Below are positions 8,974 through 18,773 of a DNA stretch of 64,000 bases, in pieces. Both the position numbers and the translations under genes were made by a program. Location: NCBI GenBank assembly GCA_021740825.1, contig JAIOZA010000001.1:124001-188000 (forward strand), written 5' to 3'. Position 1 is the stretch's first letter. Every line of letters starts with the position of its first letter. This DNA is from Bacteroidia bacterium. Lineage in GTDB: Bacteria > Bacteroidota > Bacteroidia > B-17B0 > Aurantibacillaceae. The notes beneath the pieces were generated by a model, which worked only from the letters and a program-made list of their open reading frames with translations, was not told the DNA's origin and did not search any database.

Positions 8974-9942
8974 ATGAAACCAATAACACGTATACGAATT
9001 GTTTTATTTGCACTAATGATTTTTGGATCATTTGCAAATTTTGCTTTAAATGAGTGGGGTATTACATTAATTATTTGGTGTGAGATTTTAATGGCCGCAT
9101 CATTTTTAGGAGAAATAATAGCTTCTATAATTAAAAATATAAAAATAAACTACAGAAAAAAACTAAGCATCCTCATGCTGTCATTAATATGTGCAATATT
9201 GTTCTTTGTTTTTTTAATAACCACACTGGTATTAATAAGCAAAGAAGTTTCGGATATATTCCCAAAAATGTTGGGTAGCTCATTCTTAGGTTTAATTTTA
9301 ATCATAATTATAGAAGCTTTATATGATTTTTTCAAAAAAATAGAAAACCAAGGCAATTATGAATCATTTTTCTTATTTATTTTGTTTTTAGCTTTAATTT
9401 TTAAAAATAATTCTTGGCCAGGAACAGATATCATGTTTGTTTTCAGTATTTTATTTTTAGTACCCTACTTTATTACCACCACCTTTAAATTTTTTAAAGA
9501 AAATTATAAATCAGGTAAAGCATTAGTTATTGTTTTAACCATTGGCAGTATTGCTACAGTTCTTTTAGGTTTAACTTTTATGATGAAAACAATGCATTGG
9601 CCTTTTGCAGATACTTTCTTTTATATTGCTACAATAGTTACTTTGATTATGATTGGCGGTGCTTTAAAATGGAAATATATTTTTAACGGCACTAAAATAA
9701 ATATATTGCAAGGTTTACGACTTTTTAAAACCAATATTATATTATTATTTTTTATGCTATTTGTATTTATGAGTTATAAATATTTTGCTAATGTAAAATT
9801 AGCTCCTGATTTTTATTCTGCAGATTATCCCGAAAGTTATTACAATTACAGGAATATTAATAAATGGGATAAAGCAATCGAAATAAGAGATGCTTATGGT
9901 AATTTTATTCAGAAAGCTGAAGAAAATGGTTTTATAAAATAA
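8974..9942 (+). CDS. Polytopic membrane protein with two GldL-like hairpin motifs
   Basis: 322 aa with seven or eight predicted membrane helices and no signal peptide. Two segments copy the GldL helix-loop-helix signature: FKNNSWPGTD at about residues 143-152 and MKTMHWPFAD at about 204-213, against FKIQHWPGSD in GldL of this window. The Lys is kept in both and the His in the second, but the helix-2 glutamate of GldL is replaced (Leu and Thr), so it is unlikely to be a proton-driven motor itself. A weaker third copy may lie near residues 20-40 (ALNEWG). A soluble tail follows residue 272. It lies 21 nt after the nSTAND1 gene, and its stop is one base before the next start codon. Function unknown. 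Confidence 0.75.
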   Translation: MKPITRIRIVLFALMIFGSFANFALNEWGITLIIWCEILMAASFLGEIIASIIKNIKINYRKKLSILMLSLICAILFFVFLITTLVLISKEVSDIFPKMLGSSFLGLILIIIIEALYDFFKKIENQGNYESFFLFILFLALIFKNNSWPGTDIMFVFSILFLVPYFITTTFKFFKENYKSGKALVIVLTIGSIATVLLGLTFMMKTMHWPFADTFFYIATIVTLIMIGGALKWKYIFNGTKINILQGLRLFKTNIILLFFMLFVFMSYKYFANVKLAPDFYSADYPESYYNYRNINKWDKAIEIRDAYGNFIQKAEENGFIK

Positions 9943-9943
9943 G

Positions 9944-11137
9944 TTGGTGAGTACTACTATTTTCATACTAATTTCATTTTTATTAATTGTGGTTGCCGCT
10001 ATTTGCGTCTATTATTTTAGTAGAGCAAAATATAATTCCACAATCGATTCTCTCATTACAGAAAAAAACAGTCTTGAAAATTCCTTAAATGAATTAAAAT
10101 TATCAATGCCTTCTCTTCAGGATAGCGAGCAAGCCGCGCTTGAAAAGAAAAAAATGGAAGAAAAAAATCGTAAGCTTTGGGCCATGAGCGAAACGGTGCA
10201 TAAAGAACGAAAAAAAGTTGATGAACAAAACGAAATACTAGTCACTGAAAAAGAAAAACTGGAAGTTGATAAAAAAAAGTTGGATGAAAAAGTTAAAAAA
10301 TTGTGGGCGCAAAGTGTTTCTATTCATAAAGAAAAAGAACGCATTAATGAGTTAAAACTTGAAATAGAACACAAGCATCAAGAGATATTAGATAGTGTAA
10401 ATTACGCTAAACGTATACAGCGCGCTTTACTAGCAAGTAAAAAGATGTTGAATGATTATTTGCCAGAGCATTTTGTTTTGTTTCAACCAAAAGACATTGT
10501 AAGCGGTGATTTTTATTGGGCAAGTGCCTTGCGTAATAATCAATTTTCGGTTATCGCAGCCGATAGTACTGGTCATGGTGTGCCTGGTGCTATTATGAGT
10601 ATTTTAAATATTTCATGTTTAAGCGAAGCAATCAATGCTCAACATTTATTATTACCAAACCAAATTTTAGATTATACGCGCCAACGTATTATGGAACACA
10701 TGGCCAATGATGGAAGTGAAGAAGGTGGTAAAGATGGAATGGATGCTGTGATTTGTAATTTTGATTTCACTAGCAATGTACTACAATTTGCCGCAGCTAA
10801 TAATCCATTATGGGTTTTTCGTAATAACGAACTGCTTGAATTCAAACCTGATAAAATGCCTATTGGTAAGGCAATGGGAGAAATTAAACCATTTACATTA
10901 CAAGAAATTCAATTACAAAAAAATGACTTGGTAATTATGTTAACAGATGGTTATGCGGATCAATTTGGTGGTGAAAAAGGAAAAAAATTCATGTACAAGC
11001 CATTAAAAGAATTAATTCTGTCAATTAGTAACGCTTCATTATTGGATATAAAACAAGAATTGTACACAACCTTCGAAAACTGGAAAGGAACTGCTGAACA
11101 AGTTGATGATGTTTTAATAATTGGCGTAAGAATTTAA
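9944..11137 (+). CDS. SpoIIE-family PP2C protein phosphatase, membrane anchored
   Basis: The architecture is one N-terminal membrane helix (about residues 5-25), a long coiled coil (about 30-150) and a C-terminal SpoIIE-type PP2C serine phosphatase. Metal-binding motifs are intact: VSGDFYWA, AADSTGHGVPGA, LTDGYADQFGG and VDDVLIIG. The coiled coil contains a duplicated segment, RKLWAMSETVHKERKKVDE and KKLWAQSVSIHKEKERINE. The start is TTG at 9944 or GTG at 9947. No ATG fits before the helix. Only one base separates it from the upstream stop, which indicates translational coupling to the membrane protein. No anti-anti-sigma factor or kinase gene lies nearby, so the substrate is unknown. Confidence 0.88.
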   Translation: MVSTTIFILISFLLIVVAAICVYYFSRAKYNSTIDSLITEKNSLENSLNELKLSMPSLQDSEQAALEKKKMEEKNRKLWAMSETVHKERKKVDEQNEILVTEKEKLEVDKKKLDEKVKKLWAQSVSIHKEKERINELKLEIEHKHQEILDSVNYAKRIQRALLASKKMLNDYLPEHFVLFQPKDIVSGDFYWASALRNNQFSVIAADSTGHGVPGAIMSILNISCLSEAINAQHLLLPNQILDYTRQRIMEHMANDGSEEGGKDGMDAVICNFDFTSNVLQFAAANNPLWVFRNNELLEFKPDKMPIGKAMGEIKPFTLQEIQLQKNDLVIMLTDGYADQFGGEKGKKFMYKPLKELILSISNASLLDIKQELYTTFENWKGTAEQVDDVLIIGVRI

Positions 11138-11177
11138 TAGTAATTCATAATAAATAACAAAAAAAATAACTTAACAT

Positions 11178-13424
11178 ATGAAACATATTTATTTCCTATT
11201 AATCATACTTACTATTAAACAAATTGGTAAAGCACAAACTACATCCAAGGCAAAGTTATCCGCTTTTACTCAGCACTATTTATTAAGTGGCAATTCTGCT
11301 GAATTAACTCAAAATAAAAAACCAACAGTAGTTTATAAAAAAATTCAAAACACCTATTTTATTAGTGCATTAATAAAAGTCACAGCAGCAATTAATGTAG
11401 CTCAATTGCAATCGCTCAATATTAAGATTGGAACAAAAGCAGGAAATATATGGACAGTTCAAATTCCTGAAAATAAATTAAACGATTTTATTTTATTAAA
11501 CGGAATTGATTACATACAATTAGATGAACCTATTTATACAAACTTAGAAATCGCTCGCAAAACAACTCGAGTTGATTCGGTGCATAAGGGAATTGGATTA
11601 CCAATGGCTTATACCGGTAAAAATGTAGTAGTTGGTGTTTTAGATGTTGGTATTGATTATACACATCCTGCTTTTTATGACACACTTGGAAATGTTTACA
11701 GAATTAAAAGAGTATGGGAACAAAAAAGTAATGGCACGCCTCCAACCGGCTATACATATGGAAACGAATTAGTAGATTCGTTGAGTATGGCAGCTGCTGG
11801 TACTGACAATGCCTTACAAACTCATGGTACACATGTTGCCGGAATTGCTGCAGGTTCTGGTTTCGGTAGCCCAACTTCAGGTAAATTGAGAGGTGTAGCA
11901 TACGAAAGTGATCTAGTGATGGTTGGAATTACTCCCGCATCGTCGCAATGGACAAGTGCCGGAATGAGCGACATAATTGATGGAATGAACTATGTATATA
12001 CTTATGCTGCGTCCATTGGGAAACCTGCTGTTGTTAATTTAAGTTGGGGTTGCACACTTGGGCCTCATGATGGAACTTCTTTATTCAGTCAAGCTTGCGA
12101 CAACTTAACCGGTGCTGGAAAAATATTTGTTGTATCAGCAGGGAATAATGGAACAAATAATGTTCACGTCAAAAAAAGTTTTACAGCCACCGATACCTTA
12201 TTAAAAACAGTCGTTAATTTTAGCACATCGCTTCCGCAGAAAAAAACTTGGTTAGATATTTGGGGTGATCCATCTCAAATTTTCACAATAAAATTATCGC
12301 TTTACAATGTTATAACATTGATTAGTGAAACACGTTTTTTCACATTAAACTCAACAAGCATTGATACATTTATTGTTGGCAATGCTAATGATACTTGCTA
12401 TTTTAAACTGAGTTTAATTCCATCTGATTACAACTTAAAACCGCACGTATTAATTGATGTTTACAGTAAAACAAACCGTAATTTATGTTTAACGGTTAAG
12501 GCAAATGCAGGCACAGTTCATGCTTGGACTGGATATGTATCTAATTCAACAGGAATTTATGGTTCATTTTCAACAACTGGTGTTGTTGGAGCAACAGCAG
12601 GAAATACAGATTATACAATTGGTGAAATGGCTTGCACAAATTCGGCCATCACTGTGGGGGCTTATGCTTCAAAAGTTACTTATACCGATTTGGCAGGCAG
12701 CGCTTGGAGTTATAATAATTATGTCAACGTCAATAAAATTGTTCCATTTTCAAGTCATGGACCAACAATAGATAATAGAACAAAACCAGAAATTACAGCT
12801 CCGGGATTAACAATTTCATCAGCCGTTAGCGTTTATGATACTGCTTATTCAGCAACCGGTTCATCTAGAACAAATGTTATCAGTTCGTTCACAAACCCAT
12901 TAAATAATAAAACGTATTACTACGGAGAAATGAGCGGAACATCTATGTCTGCGCCAATGACAACAGGTATTGTTGCTTTATTACTGCAAATAAATCCTCT
13001 ACTTACTCCCACTCAAATAAAAAATATTATTTCGCAAACTGCAATTAAAGATACATACACCACTGCAACGCCAAATCCAGTATTGTGGGGCGCTGGTAAA
13101 ATAAATGCATATCAAGCGGTAAAGGAATTAATAAACCCAACAGGTATAAATCAAATTCCTCAAAATAATACTTACTTTGAAATTTATCCGAATCCAAGTA
13201 ACGGCAATTTTACAATTAAGCCAATTACTGAAGATAATTCCGCTTTAAATATTAAAGTATATAATGCTGCAGGATTAATAGTATTTGAGCAAAAAGATGT
13301 GATGATAAACAGTCAACACCAAGTTGATATAAACTTACCAAAACTATCTAACGGAATTTATTTTACAACAATTTCAACAAGTAAGATAAGCTCAACATTC
13401 AAAACAGTAATCATTGGGGATTAA
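11178..13424 (+). CDS. Secreted S8 subtilase with T9SS sorting domain
   Basis: A secreted serine protease exported by the T9SS. A signal peptide (about residues 1-19, ending GKAQ) is followed by a pro-region and an S8 domain with the full catalytic triad: Asp in VLDVGID (near 156), His in HGTHVAG (near 216) and Ser in GTSMSAP (near 589). An insert of about 170 residues between the GNNGT oxyanion region and the serine block looks like a beta domain. The last 75 residues are a type A sorting domain starting FEIYPNPSNGNF. It begins 40 nt after the phosphatase gene on the same strand, so it may extend the TIR/nSTAND operon. The plus-strand frame at 12505-12771 is a shadow. Confidence 0.92.
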   Translation: MKHIYFLLIILTIKQIGKAQTTSKAKLSAFTQHYLLSGNSAELTQNKKPTVVYKKIQNTYFISALIKVTAAINVAQLQSLNIKIGTKAGNIWTVQIPENKLNDFILLNGIDYIQLDEPIYTNLEIARKTTRVDSVHKGIGLPMAYTGKNVVVGVLDVGIDYTHPAFYDTLGNVYRIKRVWEQKSNGTPPTGYTYGNELVDSLSMAAAGTDNALQTHGTHVAGIAAGSGFGSPTSGKLRGVAYESDLVMVGITPASSQWTSAGMSDIIDGMNYVYTYAASIGKPAVVNLSWGCTLGPHDGTSLFSQACDNLTGAGKIFVVSAGNNGTNNVHVKKSFTATDTLLKTVVNFSTSLPQKKTWLDIWGDPSQIFTIKLSLYNVITLISETRFFTLNSTSIDTFIVGNANDTCYFKLSLIPSDYNLKPHVLIDVYSKTNRNLCLTVKANAGTVHAWTGYVSNSTGIYGSFSTTGVVGATAGNTDYTIGEMACTNSAITVGAYASKVTYTDLAGSAWSYNNYVNVNKIVPFSSHGPTIDNRTKPEITAPGLTISSAVSVYDTAYSATGSSRTNVISSFTNPLNNKTYYYGEMSGTSMSAPMTTGIVALLLQINPLLTPTQIKNIISQTAIKDTYTTATPNPVLWGAGKINAYQAVKELINPTGINQIPQNNTYFEIYPNPSNGNFTIKPITEDNSALNIKVYNAAGLIVFEQKDVMINSQHQVDINLPKLSNGIYFTTISTSKISSTFKTVIIGD

Positions 13425-13520
13425 TTATAGTTAATCCTAAAATACCATTACTGCATGATGATAGTTTTAACTTTACAATGAAAAAGTATGAGCGTAACAC
13501 GATCATCACTAACATTAAAA

Positions 13521-14330
13521 ATGAAAACAAAAGTAATAGTTCATAAAAAAGTGGCATCCTTTTGCTGCTTAATTATTTTATTATTTTTCCATCGTACATT
13601 AAGCTCACAAATTATATATACCGACATAACTGACGCTACGCCCAATGCAACGTATCCTTTAGATTTGAATAATGATACTATTGTTGATTTTATGATTCAT
13701 TTTGGTGGAAGTGGTGGTACAATTGGAGTTATTTGTTCCCCTCAAAATAACAACGCTTATTCGGGGGATTTTGCTAATGGCACATATTTACCCTATGCAT
13801 TATCAACATCTAATCCTATTTGTGCATCCCTAGCAACATGGTATGATTCTAGTAACCCTGGTGCAATGGGCATGGGAGCAAGCATAGGTTACTGGCCAAG
13901 TGCAACAAATAAATATTTAGCACTAAAACTAATTGTGGGTACAAATACATACTACGGATGGGCACGCTTAGATCTATTGTCAATATCTGCATCTTTCACC
14001 ATAAAAGATTACGCCTACGAGAGTACACCAAATATTTGTATTCGGGCTGGGCAAAGTAGCGTGGGTATTTACGAAATTAAAACCAATCCTATTTTTTCTA
14101 TCTTTCCCAATCCCTTCATTTCATCAACAACTATACAGACAAATAGAAATCTTAAAAATGCAACCCTAACAGTTTACAACTCATATGGGCTGATTTTAAT
14201 GCAAGTAAAAAGTATTTCGGGTCAGACAAATTCTTTATATCGTGGCAATCTTCCAAGCGGACTGTATTTCATTAGTCTGGCTGAAGAAAATAAAATTATT
14301 GCAGTAGAGAAATTAATAATTACAGACTGA
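13521..14330 (+). CDS. Secreted T9SS type A sorting-domain protein, function unknown
   Basis: I chose the ATG at 13521 over 13488. The protein then opens MKTKVIVHKK followed by a hydrophobic stretch ending LSSQ, a normal signal peptide. The result is 269 aa. The middle contains a beta-rich region with NKYLALKLIVGTNTYYGWAR, a phrase common to many small Bacteroidota exported proteins of unknown role. The C-terminus is a sorting domain (FSIFPNPFISSTTI to the end). It lies 96 nt after the subtilase and may share its transcript. There are no enzyme motifs. Confidence 0.8.
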   Translation: MKTKVIVHKKVASFCCLIILLFFHRTLSSQIIYTDITDATPNATYPLDLNNDTIVDFMIHFGGSGGTIGVICSPQNNNAYSGDFANGTYLPYALSTSNPICASLATWYDSSNPGAMGMGASIGYWPSATNKYLALKLIVGTNTYYGWARLDLLSISASFTIKDYAYESTPNICIRAGQSSVGIYEIKTNPIFSIFPNPFISSTTIQTNRNLKNATLTVYNSYGLILMQVKSISGQTNSLYRGNLPSGLYFISLAEENKIIAVEKLIITD

Positions 14331-14474
14331 CATAAAATCAACAAAAATAGGCATAATAATGATTTGGCAAAAGTGACCAGTCATTGCTCCGCAGAAAAAT
14401 TTATGATTATTTAAATTTGATTATATTCCAAACCCAAAACTGTATCTACAAGTTAAACGACAAAACAATTAACA

Positions 14475-14762
14475 ATGACTGAAGACAATTTGTATTTACT
14501 TTTTTGCTTTCTTATTTTTGGGCTAACACTCTTTATCTTAATAATCAGAAGTAAAAACAAAGTAAAAACAGCCTTAATAAATTTAGTAATCGCAGGACTT
14601 TATAGCGGACTTTTCATTTATAACTTGACCTTTAATTGTTCAGGAGGTTCAGGACTTGTTTGGCTTGTATATTTAATGTTTGCCATTGGACTGCATTGGA
14701 TTGTAAACGTAATTGCACTTATTCTAACATTAAAAAATGTAACAAAATTTAATAAGCAGTAA
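14475..14762 (+). CDS. Small three-helix membrane protein, unknown
   Basis: 95 aa with three hydrophobic helices (about residues 5-23, 33-51 and 60-86) separated by short basic loops. I recognise no family. It stands alone: 144 nt of featureless AT-rich DNA precede it, and 212 nt without a visible gene or terminator separate it from the convergent carboxylase gene. Its composition resembles the chromosome around it. The reading frame, clean stop and membrane pattern support a real gene, but there is no functional clue. Confidence 0.55.
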   Translation: MTEDNLYLLFCFLIFGLTLFILIIRSKNKVKTALINLVIAGLYSGLFIYNLTFNCSGGSGLVWLVYLMFAIGLHWIVNVIALILTLKNVTKFNKQ

Positions 14763-14974
14763 ATTGCTTTAGTATTTTTTGATAGTTTTAATCTTAAATA
14801 AGGCTAGTAAGTTAATATTTTCAAAATCAAAACAGTACAAATAAAAAAACCGTTGTACAAGTTGAAAGTCACAATAGATTCTTTTAATAATCAGATAAAT
14901 TTAAAGCAATTAAAATAAATTCGATTTTATCGTCGTCAAATAAATTTACAAAATTAAAAAGATGCTCTATTTAA

Positions 14975-16519
14975 TTACAGAGGAATATTTCCATGTTTCT
15001 TCTTAGGTAATTTCGCTGCTTTATTCTCTAACATTTTAAATGCACGAATTAATTTTTCTCGCGTATCTTCTGGTTTAATTACTTCATCCACATAACCTCT
15101 TTCAGCCGCGCGATAAGGATTTGCAAAATGTTCAATATATTCTTTTTCTTTTTCAGCTAATTTAGCAGCAGGATCGGCAGCGGCAGCAATTTCATTTTTA
15201 AAAATAATTTCAGCAGCTCCTTTAGCACCCATTACAGCAATCTCTGCACTTGGCCATGCATAATTCATATCGGCACCAATATGTTTACTATTCATTACAT
15301 CGTAAGCACCACCGTATGCTTTGCGCGTAATAACTGTAATACGCGGAACTGTTGCTTCGCAAAATGCGTATAATAATTTTGCACCATTATTAATAATACC
15401 GTGCCATTCCTGATCTGTACCTGGTAAAAATCCTGGTACATCTTCAAATACTAATAATGGAATATTAAAGCAATCGCAGAAACGCACAAAACGTGCTGCT
15501 TTTGTTGAACAGTTATTATCTAAAACTCCCGCTAAAAAAGCCGGTTGATTTGCTACAATACCAATACTTTTTCCAGCCAAGCGAGCAAAACCTACCACAA
15601 TATTTTCAGCGTAATTTTTATGCACTTCTAAAAATGAACCTTCATCTATGGTGCCTTCAATTACTTCTCTTATATCGTATGGTTGATTAGCGTTATCAGG
15701 TATAATTGAATTTAAAGCGCTGCGTTTTTCATTGCCATTACTTTCATATGGAACGCTTGGCGCATCATCCTCACAATTTTGAGGCATGTAGCTTAATAAA
15801 GCTTTAATGTTATTTATACATTCAATTTCATTAGCGCATGAAAAATGAGTTACACCAGATTTCATAGAATGTGCAGAAGCTCCACCTAACTCTTCAGAAG
15901 TTACTTCTTCGTGTGTTACTGTTTTTACAACGTTAGGTCCGGTAACAAACATATAACTGGTATTCTCAACCATCATAATAAAATCCGTAATAGCCGGACT
16001 GTAAACAGCACCACCAGCGCATGGCCCCATAATAGCAGATAGCTGAGGAATTACTCCTGAAGCCATTGTGTTTTTATAAAAAATGTCAGCATAACCTCCT
16101 AACGAAACAACGCCTTCTTGTATACGTGCGCCACCACTATCATTTAAACCAATTAATGGCGCACCATTTTGCATCGCTAAATCCATAATTCGGCATATTT
16201 TTTCAGCATGTGTTTCTGATAAAGAACCTCCAAAAACCGTAAAGTCTTGTGAAAAAACATAAATTAATCTTCCGTTTACAGTTCCGTATCCGGTAACAAC
16301 ACCATCACCTAAATATTTTTCACGATCTAATCCAAACTCTGTTGATCGGTGAGTAACAAACATTCCTATTTCTTCAAAACTTCCTTCATCCAATAAAAAG
16401 TGCAAACGTTCGCGGGCTGTTAATTTTCCTTTTTTATGTTGCGAGTCAATGCGTTTTTGGCCACCGCCTAACAATGCTTCGGCTTGTTTTTCTTGAAGTA
16501 ATACTATTTTAGAATTCAT
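14975..16519 (-). CDS. pccB: Acyl-CoA carboxylase carboxyltransferase subunit (PccB/MmdA type)
   Basis: This is the biotin-dependent carboxyltransferase beta subunit that transfers a carboxyl group to an acyl-CoA, most likely propionyl-CoA, or in the related decarboxylases removes one from methylmalonyl-CoA. The 514 residues cover both crotonase-like halves. Visible markers are [73 protein letters not shown] and [11 protein letters not shown]. The biotin carboxylase and biotin carrier subunits are not nearby, so the choice between carboxylase and sodium-pump decarboxylase cannot be settled here. The gene stands alone on the minus strand, 70 nt downstream of the helicase gene. Confidence 0.92.
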   Translation of the reverse strand: MNSKIVLLQEKQAEALLGGGQKRIDSQHKKGKLTARERLHFLLDEGSFEEIGMFVTHRSTEFGLDREKYLGDGVVTGYGTVNGRLIYVFSQDFTVFGGSLSETHAEKICRIMDLAMQNGAPLIGLNDSGGARIQEGVVSLGGYADIFYKNTMASGVIPQLSAIMGPCAGGAVYSPAITDFIMMVENTSYMFVTGPNVVKTVTHEEVTSEELGGASAHSMKSGVTHFSCANEIECINNIKALLSYMPQNCEDDAPSVPYESNGNEKRSALNSIIPDNANQPYDIREVIEGTIDEGSFLEVHKNYAENIVVGFARLAGKSIGIVANQPAFLAGVLDNNCSTKAARFVRFCDCFNIPLLVFEDVPGFLPGTDQEWHGIINNGAKLLYAFCEATVPRITVITRKAYGGAYDVMNSKHIGADMNYAWPSAEIAVMGAKGAAEIIFKNEIAAAADPAAKLAEKEKEYIEHFANPYRAAERGYVDEVIKPEDTREKLIRAFKMLENKAAKLPKKKHGNIPL

Positions 16520-16589
16520 GTTATTTATTTTATTTTGTTCTAAAGAAATTCGCTTTTAAAAATTTAAATATACTATTTTGTATAAAAAC

Positions 16590-17846
16590 TTATACTTTTT
16601 TTGGTCCATGAAAAGGTTTTTTATTTCCTGATTTTGCTCCGCCCGGTTTTGGTTTACCTCCAAAGCCACGAGGCTTATCAAATTTTTTCTTGTTAGCGTC
16701 AGGATTATATTCTGGTCCTTTACCAAAAGCTTCAGGGATTTCTACTTTAGTAACATCCATTCCCATTAACGCTTCAATTTGAGCAAAACGAGGTTGATCT
16801 TTTTCGTTAATAAAAGTAATAGCAACGCCCGCTTTTTCTGCACGAGCTGTTCTACCAATACGGTGAATGTAATCTTCCGGATCTGGTGGCGCATCAAAAT
16901 TCACAACTAAACTAATTCCGTCCACATCAATACCACGTGATAAAATATCTGTTCCAATTAAAATGCGCAAACGTTTTGCTTTAAAGTCACGCATGATTTC
17001 TTCGCGTTCCGTTTGTTCTAAATCTGAAGAGAATCCTTTTACGGAATATTTTAAGGCGTTAAATGTTTGGTATAATTCTTTTACTTTTTCTTTAGTTGAA
17101 GAAAAAACGATGACAGACTTATAATCTTCATTTTTTAAAATCTCCTTTAATAATTTTTCTTTTTGATTATCGTAAACTACATACGCTTGCTGAACAATAC
17201 CAGCTGCAGGTTTAGATAAAGCAATATTTATTGTTTCAGGATTATTTAATAAATGACCGGCTAATGTTCTGATTTTTGGAGCCATGGTAGCGGAGAACAT
17301 TATGGTTTGTCTTTTCTCGGGAACATATTTTAAAATCGTTTTAATATCATCAGCAAAACCCATATCCAACATACGATCGGCTTCATCTAAAATTAAATGT
17401 TCAATGGTCTCAAATTTCACATCACCCGATTGTAACAAGGCAATTAATCTGCCTGGTGTTGCAATTACAATATCAACACCTTCGCGTAATGATTTTGCTT
17501 GCCGCTCCCAAGTTACACCATCATTACCGCCATAAATAGCAATAGAACTAACACCACAAAAATAAGCCATGCCTTCTATTTGTTGGTCAATTTGCAATAC
17601 CAATTCTCTGGTTGGAGCAATAATCAATGTATTAATGCCACCTTTTTTTGTTTTGATTATTTTATCTAAAACAGGTAAAACAAATGCAGCCGTTTTACCT
17701 GTTCCGGTTTGCGCGCAGGCAATTAAATCTTTTCCGGCTTGTATAACAGGAATTGCTTGTTGTTGAATAGGTGTGGGAAGTTTGTAACCCATAGATTGCA
17801 AACCATCTATTAAGGATTGATCGAAATTAAAATCTTTGAAAGTCAA
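16590..17846 (-). CDS. DEAD-box ATP-dependent RNA helicase (RhlE-like)
   Basis: A 418-aa RNA helicase for RNA remodelling. All core motifs are present: a Q-motif with FDQSLIDGLQSMGYKLPTPIQ, motif I AQTGTGKT, motif Ia PTRELV, motif II LDEADRML, motif III SAT, motif V GTDILSRGID and motif VI HRIGRTARA. The C-terminal 45 residues are basic and Gly/Lys-rich (KPRGFGGKPKPGG), typical of the RhlE group and likely to bind RNA. It is monocistronic or leads a short minus-strand transcript into the carboxylase gene. The plus-strand frames inside it are shadows. Confidence 0.93.
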   Translation of the reverse strand: MTFKDFNFDQSLIDGLQSMGYKLPTPIQQQAIPVIQAGKDLIACAQTGTGKTAAFVLPVLDKIIKTKKGGINTLIIAPTRELVLQIDQQIEGMAYFCGVSSIAIYGGNDGVTWERQAKSLREGVDIVIATPGRLIALLQSGDVKFETIEHLILDEADRMLDMGFADDIKTILKYVPEKRQTIMFSATMAPKIRTLAGHLLNNPETINIALSKPAAGIVQQAYVVYDNQKEKLLKEILKNEDYKSVIVFSSTKEKVKELYQTFNALKYSVKGFSSDLEQTEREEIMRDFKAKRLRILIGTDILSRGIDVDGISLVVNFDAPPDPEDYIHRIGRTARAEKAGVAITFINEKDQPRFAQIEALMGMDVTKVEIPEAFGKGPEYNPDANKKKFDKPRGFGGKPKPGGAKSGNKKPFHGPKKV

Positions 17847-17951
17847 TTGTATGTTATATTAATTAAGTTGTTTTATTAAAGTTCTAATTTACTACTTTTA
17901 TACTTATTATTTAATCAAATTTAGTCGAATGCATTTTGGTAAAAATAATTT

Positions 17952-18656
17952 ATGTATTGGATAAAATCTAACCATATTAGCACCACACACGGTTTTTCAA
18001 CCAGAAATGGCGGAGTTTCACCTGAACCATTTTCAAGCTTAAATTTAGGTGGAACGGAAGATTTGCCTGAAAATATTGATGAGAACAGAAAGCGCGCCTT
18101 GACGGATTTAAATATAAATATGGAACAAGTCTCTTATTTAAATCAAATACATAGTAATATAGTTTGTGAAGCGCAAGTTGGAAAACAAACAGGCGATGCC
18201 TTAGTAACCAATAAAAAAAATATAGCCTTAGCAGTTGGTGCAGCAGATTGTTATCCTGTTTTATTTTATGATAAAAAAAATGAGGTAATTGGCGCTGCTC
18301 ATTGCGGTTGGAAAGGCACATTAGCAAGAATCGTAGAAAATACTATTGATCAAATGTTAAAGTTGGGAGCCGAAAAACAATATATTAAAGTAGCTATTGG
18401 ACAAGGAATTAGTGCTAAAAATTATGAAGTTAGTAACGACGTTATCCAACAATTTAAAGAGCAAAACTTCCCTGAAACATGTTGGAATAAAAGGCAATTA
18501 GACTTACTAAAAGCGAATCAGTTTGTAGCTTTAGAAAGCGGAATTTTAAAAGAAAACATTTGGAGTATGAATCGTTGTACCACTGAATCAGATTTCTTTT
18601 CGTACCGCAGAGATCATTGTAAAACGGGCAGAATGTGGGCAATAATTATGTTATAA
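17952..18656 (+). CDS. pgeF: PgeF/YfiH laccase-domain protein (purine nucleoside phosphorylase family)
   Basis: 234 aa matching the YlmD/YfiH 'polyphenol oxidase' family. Members are related to human LACC1 and have purine-nucleoside cleaving activity or act in peptidoglycan quality control. Visible markers are the N-terminal HGFSTRNGGVSPEPFSSLNL, the metal-binding AHCGWKGTL, the segment GADALVTN-like TGDALVTNKKNIALAVGAADCYPV, and the C-terminal SYRRDHCKTGRMWAIIML. The full length is present. It is divergent from the helicase gene with a 105-nt spacer. In other Bacteroidota the family is usually a single gene with no fixed partner, and here too there is no clear functional neighbour. Confidence 0.88.
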   Translation: MYWIKSNHISTTHGFSTRNGGVSPEPFSSLNLGGTEDLPENIDENRKRALTDLNINMEQVSYLNQIHSNIVCEAQVGKQTGDALVTNKKNIALAVGAADCYPVLFYDKKNEVIGAAHCGWKGTLARIVENTIDQMLKLGAEKQYIKVAIGQGISAKNYEVSNDVIQQFKEQNFPETCWNKRQLDLLKANQFVALESGILKENIWSMNRCTTESDFFSYRRDHCKTGRMWAIIML

Positions 18657-18773
18657 ATTTTTAGCGAAGTAATTAACTAAAAACAATTTTTTTGCAAAAT
18701 ACAATTTACTCAAAGAAATAGTTTGATAGAGATTTTAAATCAAAAAACTCGATTAATTAGGTCTTTATTTAAC

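Noticed and set aside
12505-12771. 88-aa Gln-rich plus-strand frame inside the subtilase gene
   Set aside because: Offset frame of an AT-rich Gln/Thr coding region. The subtilase frame is intact through it.
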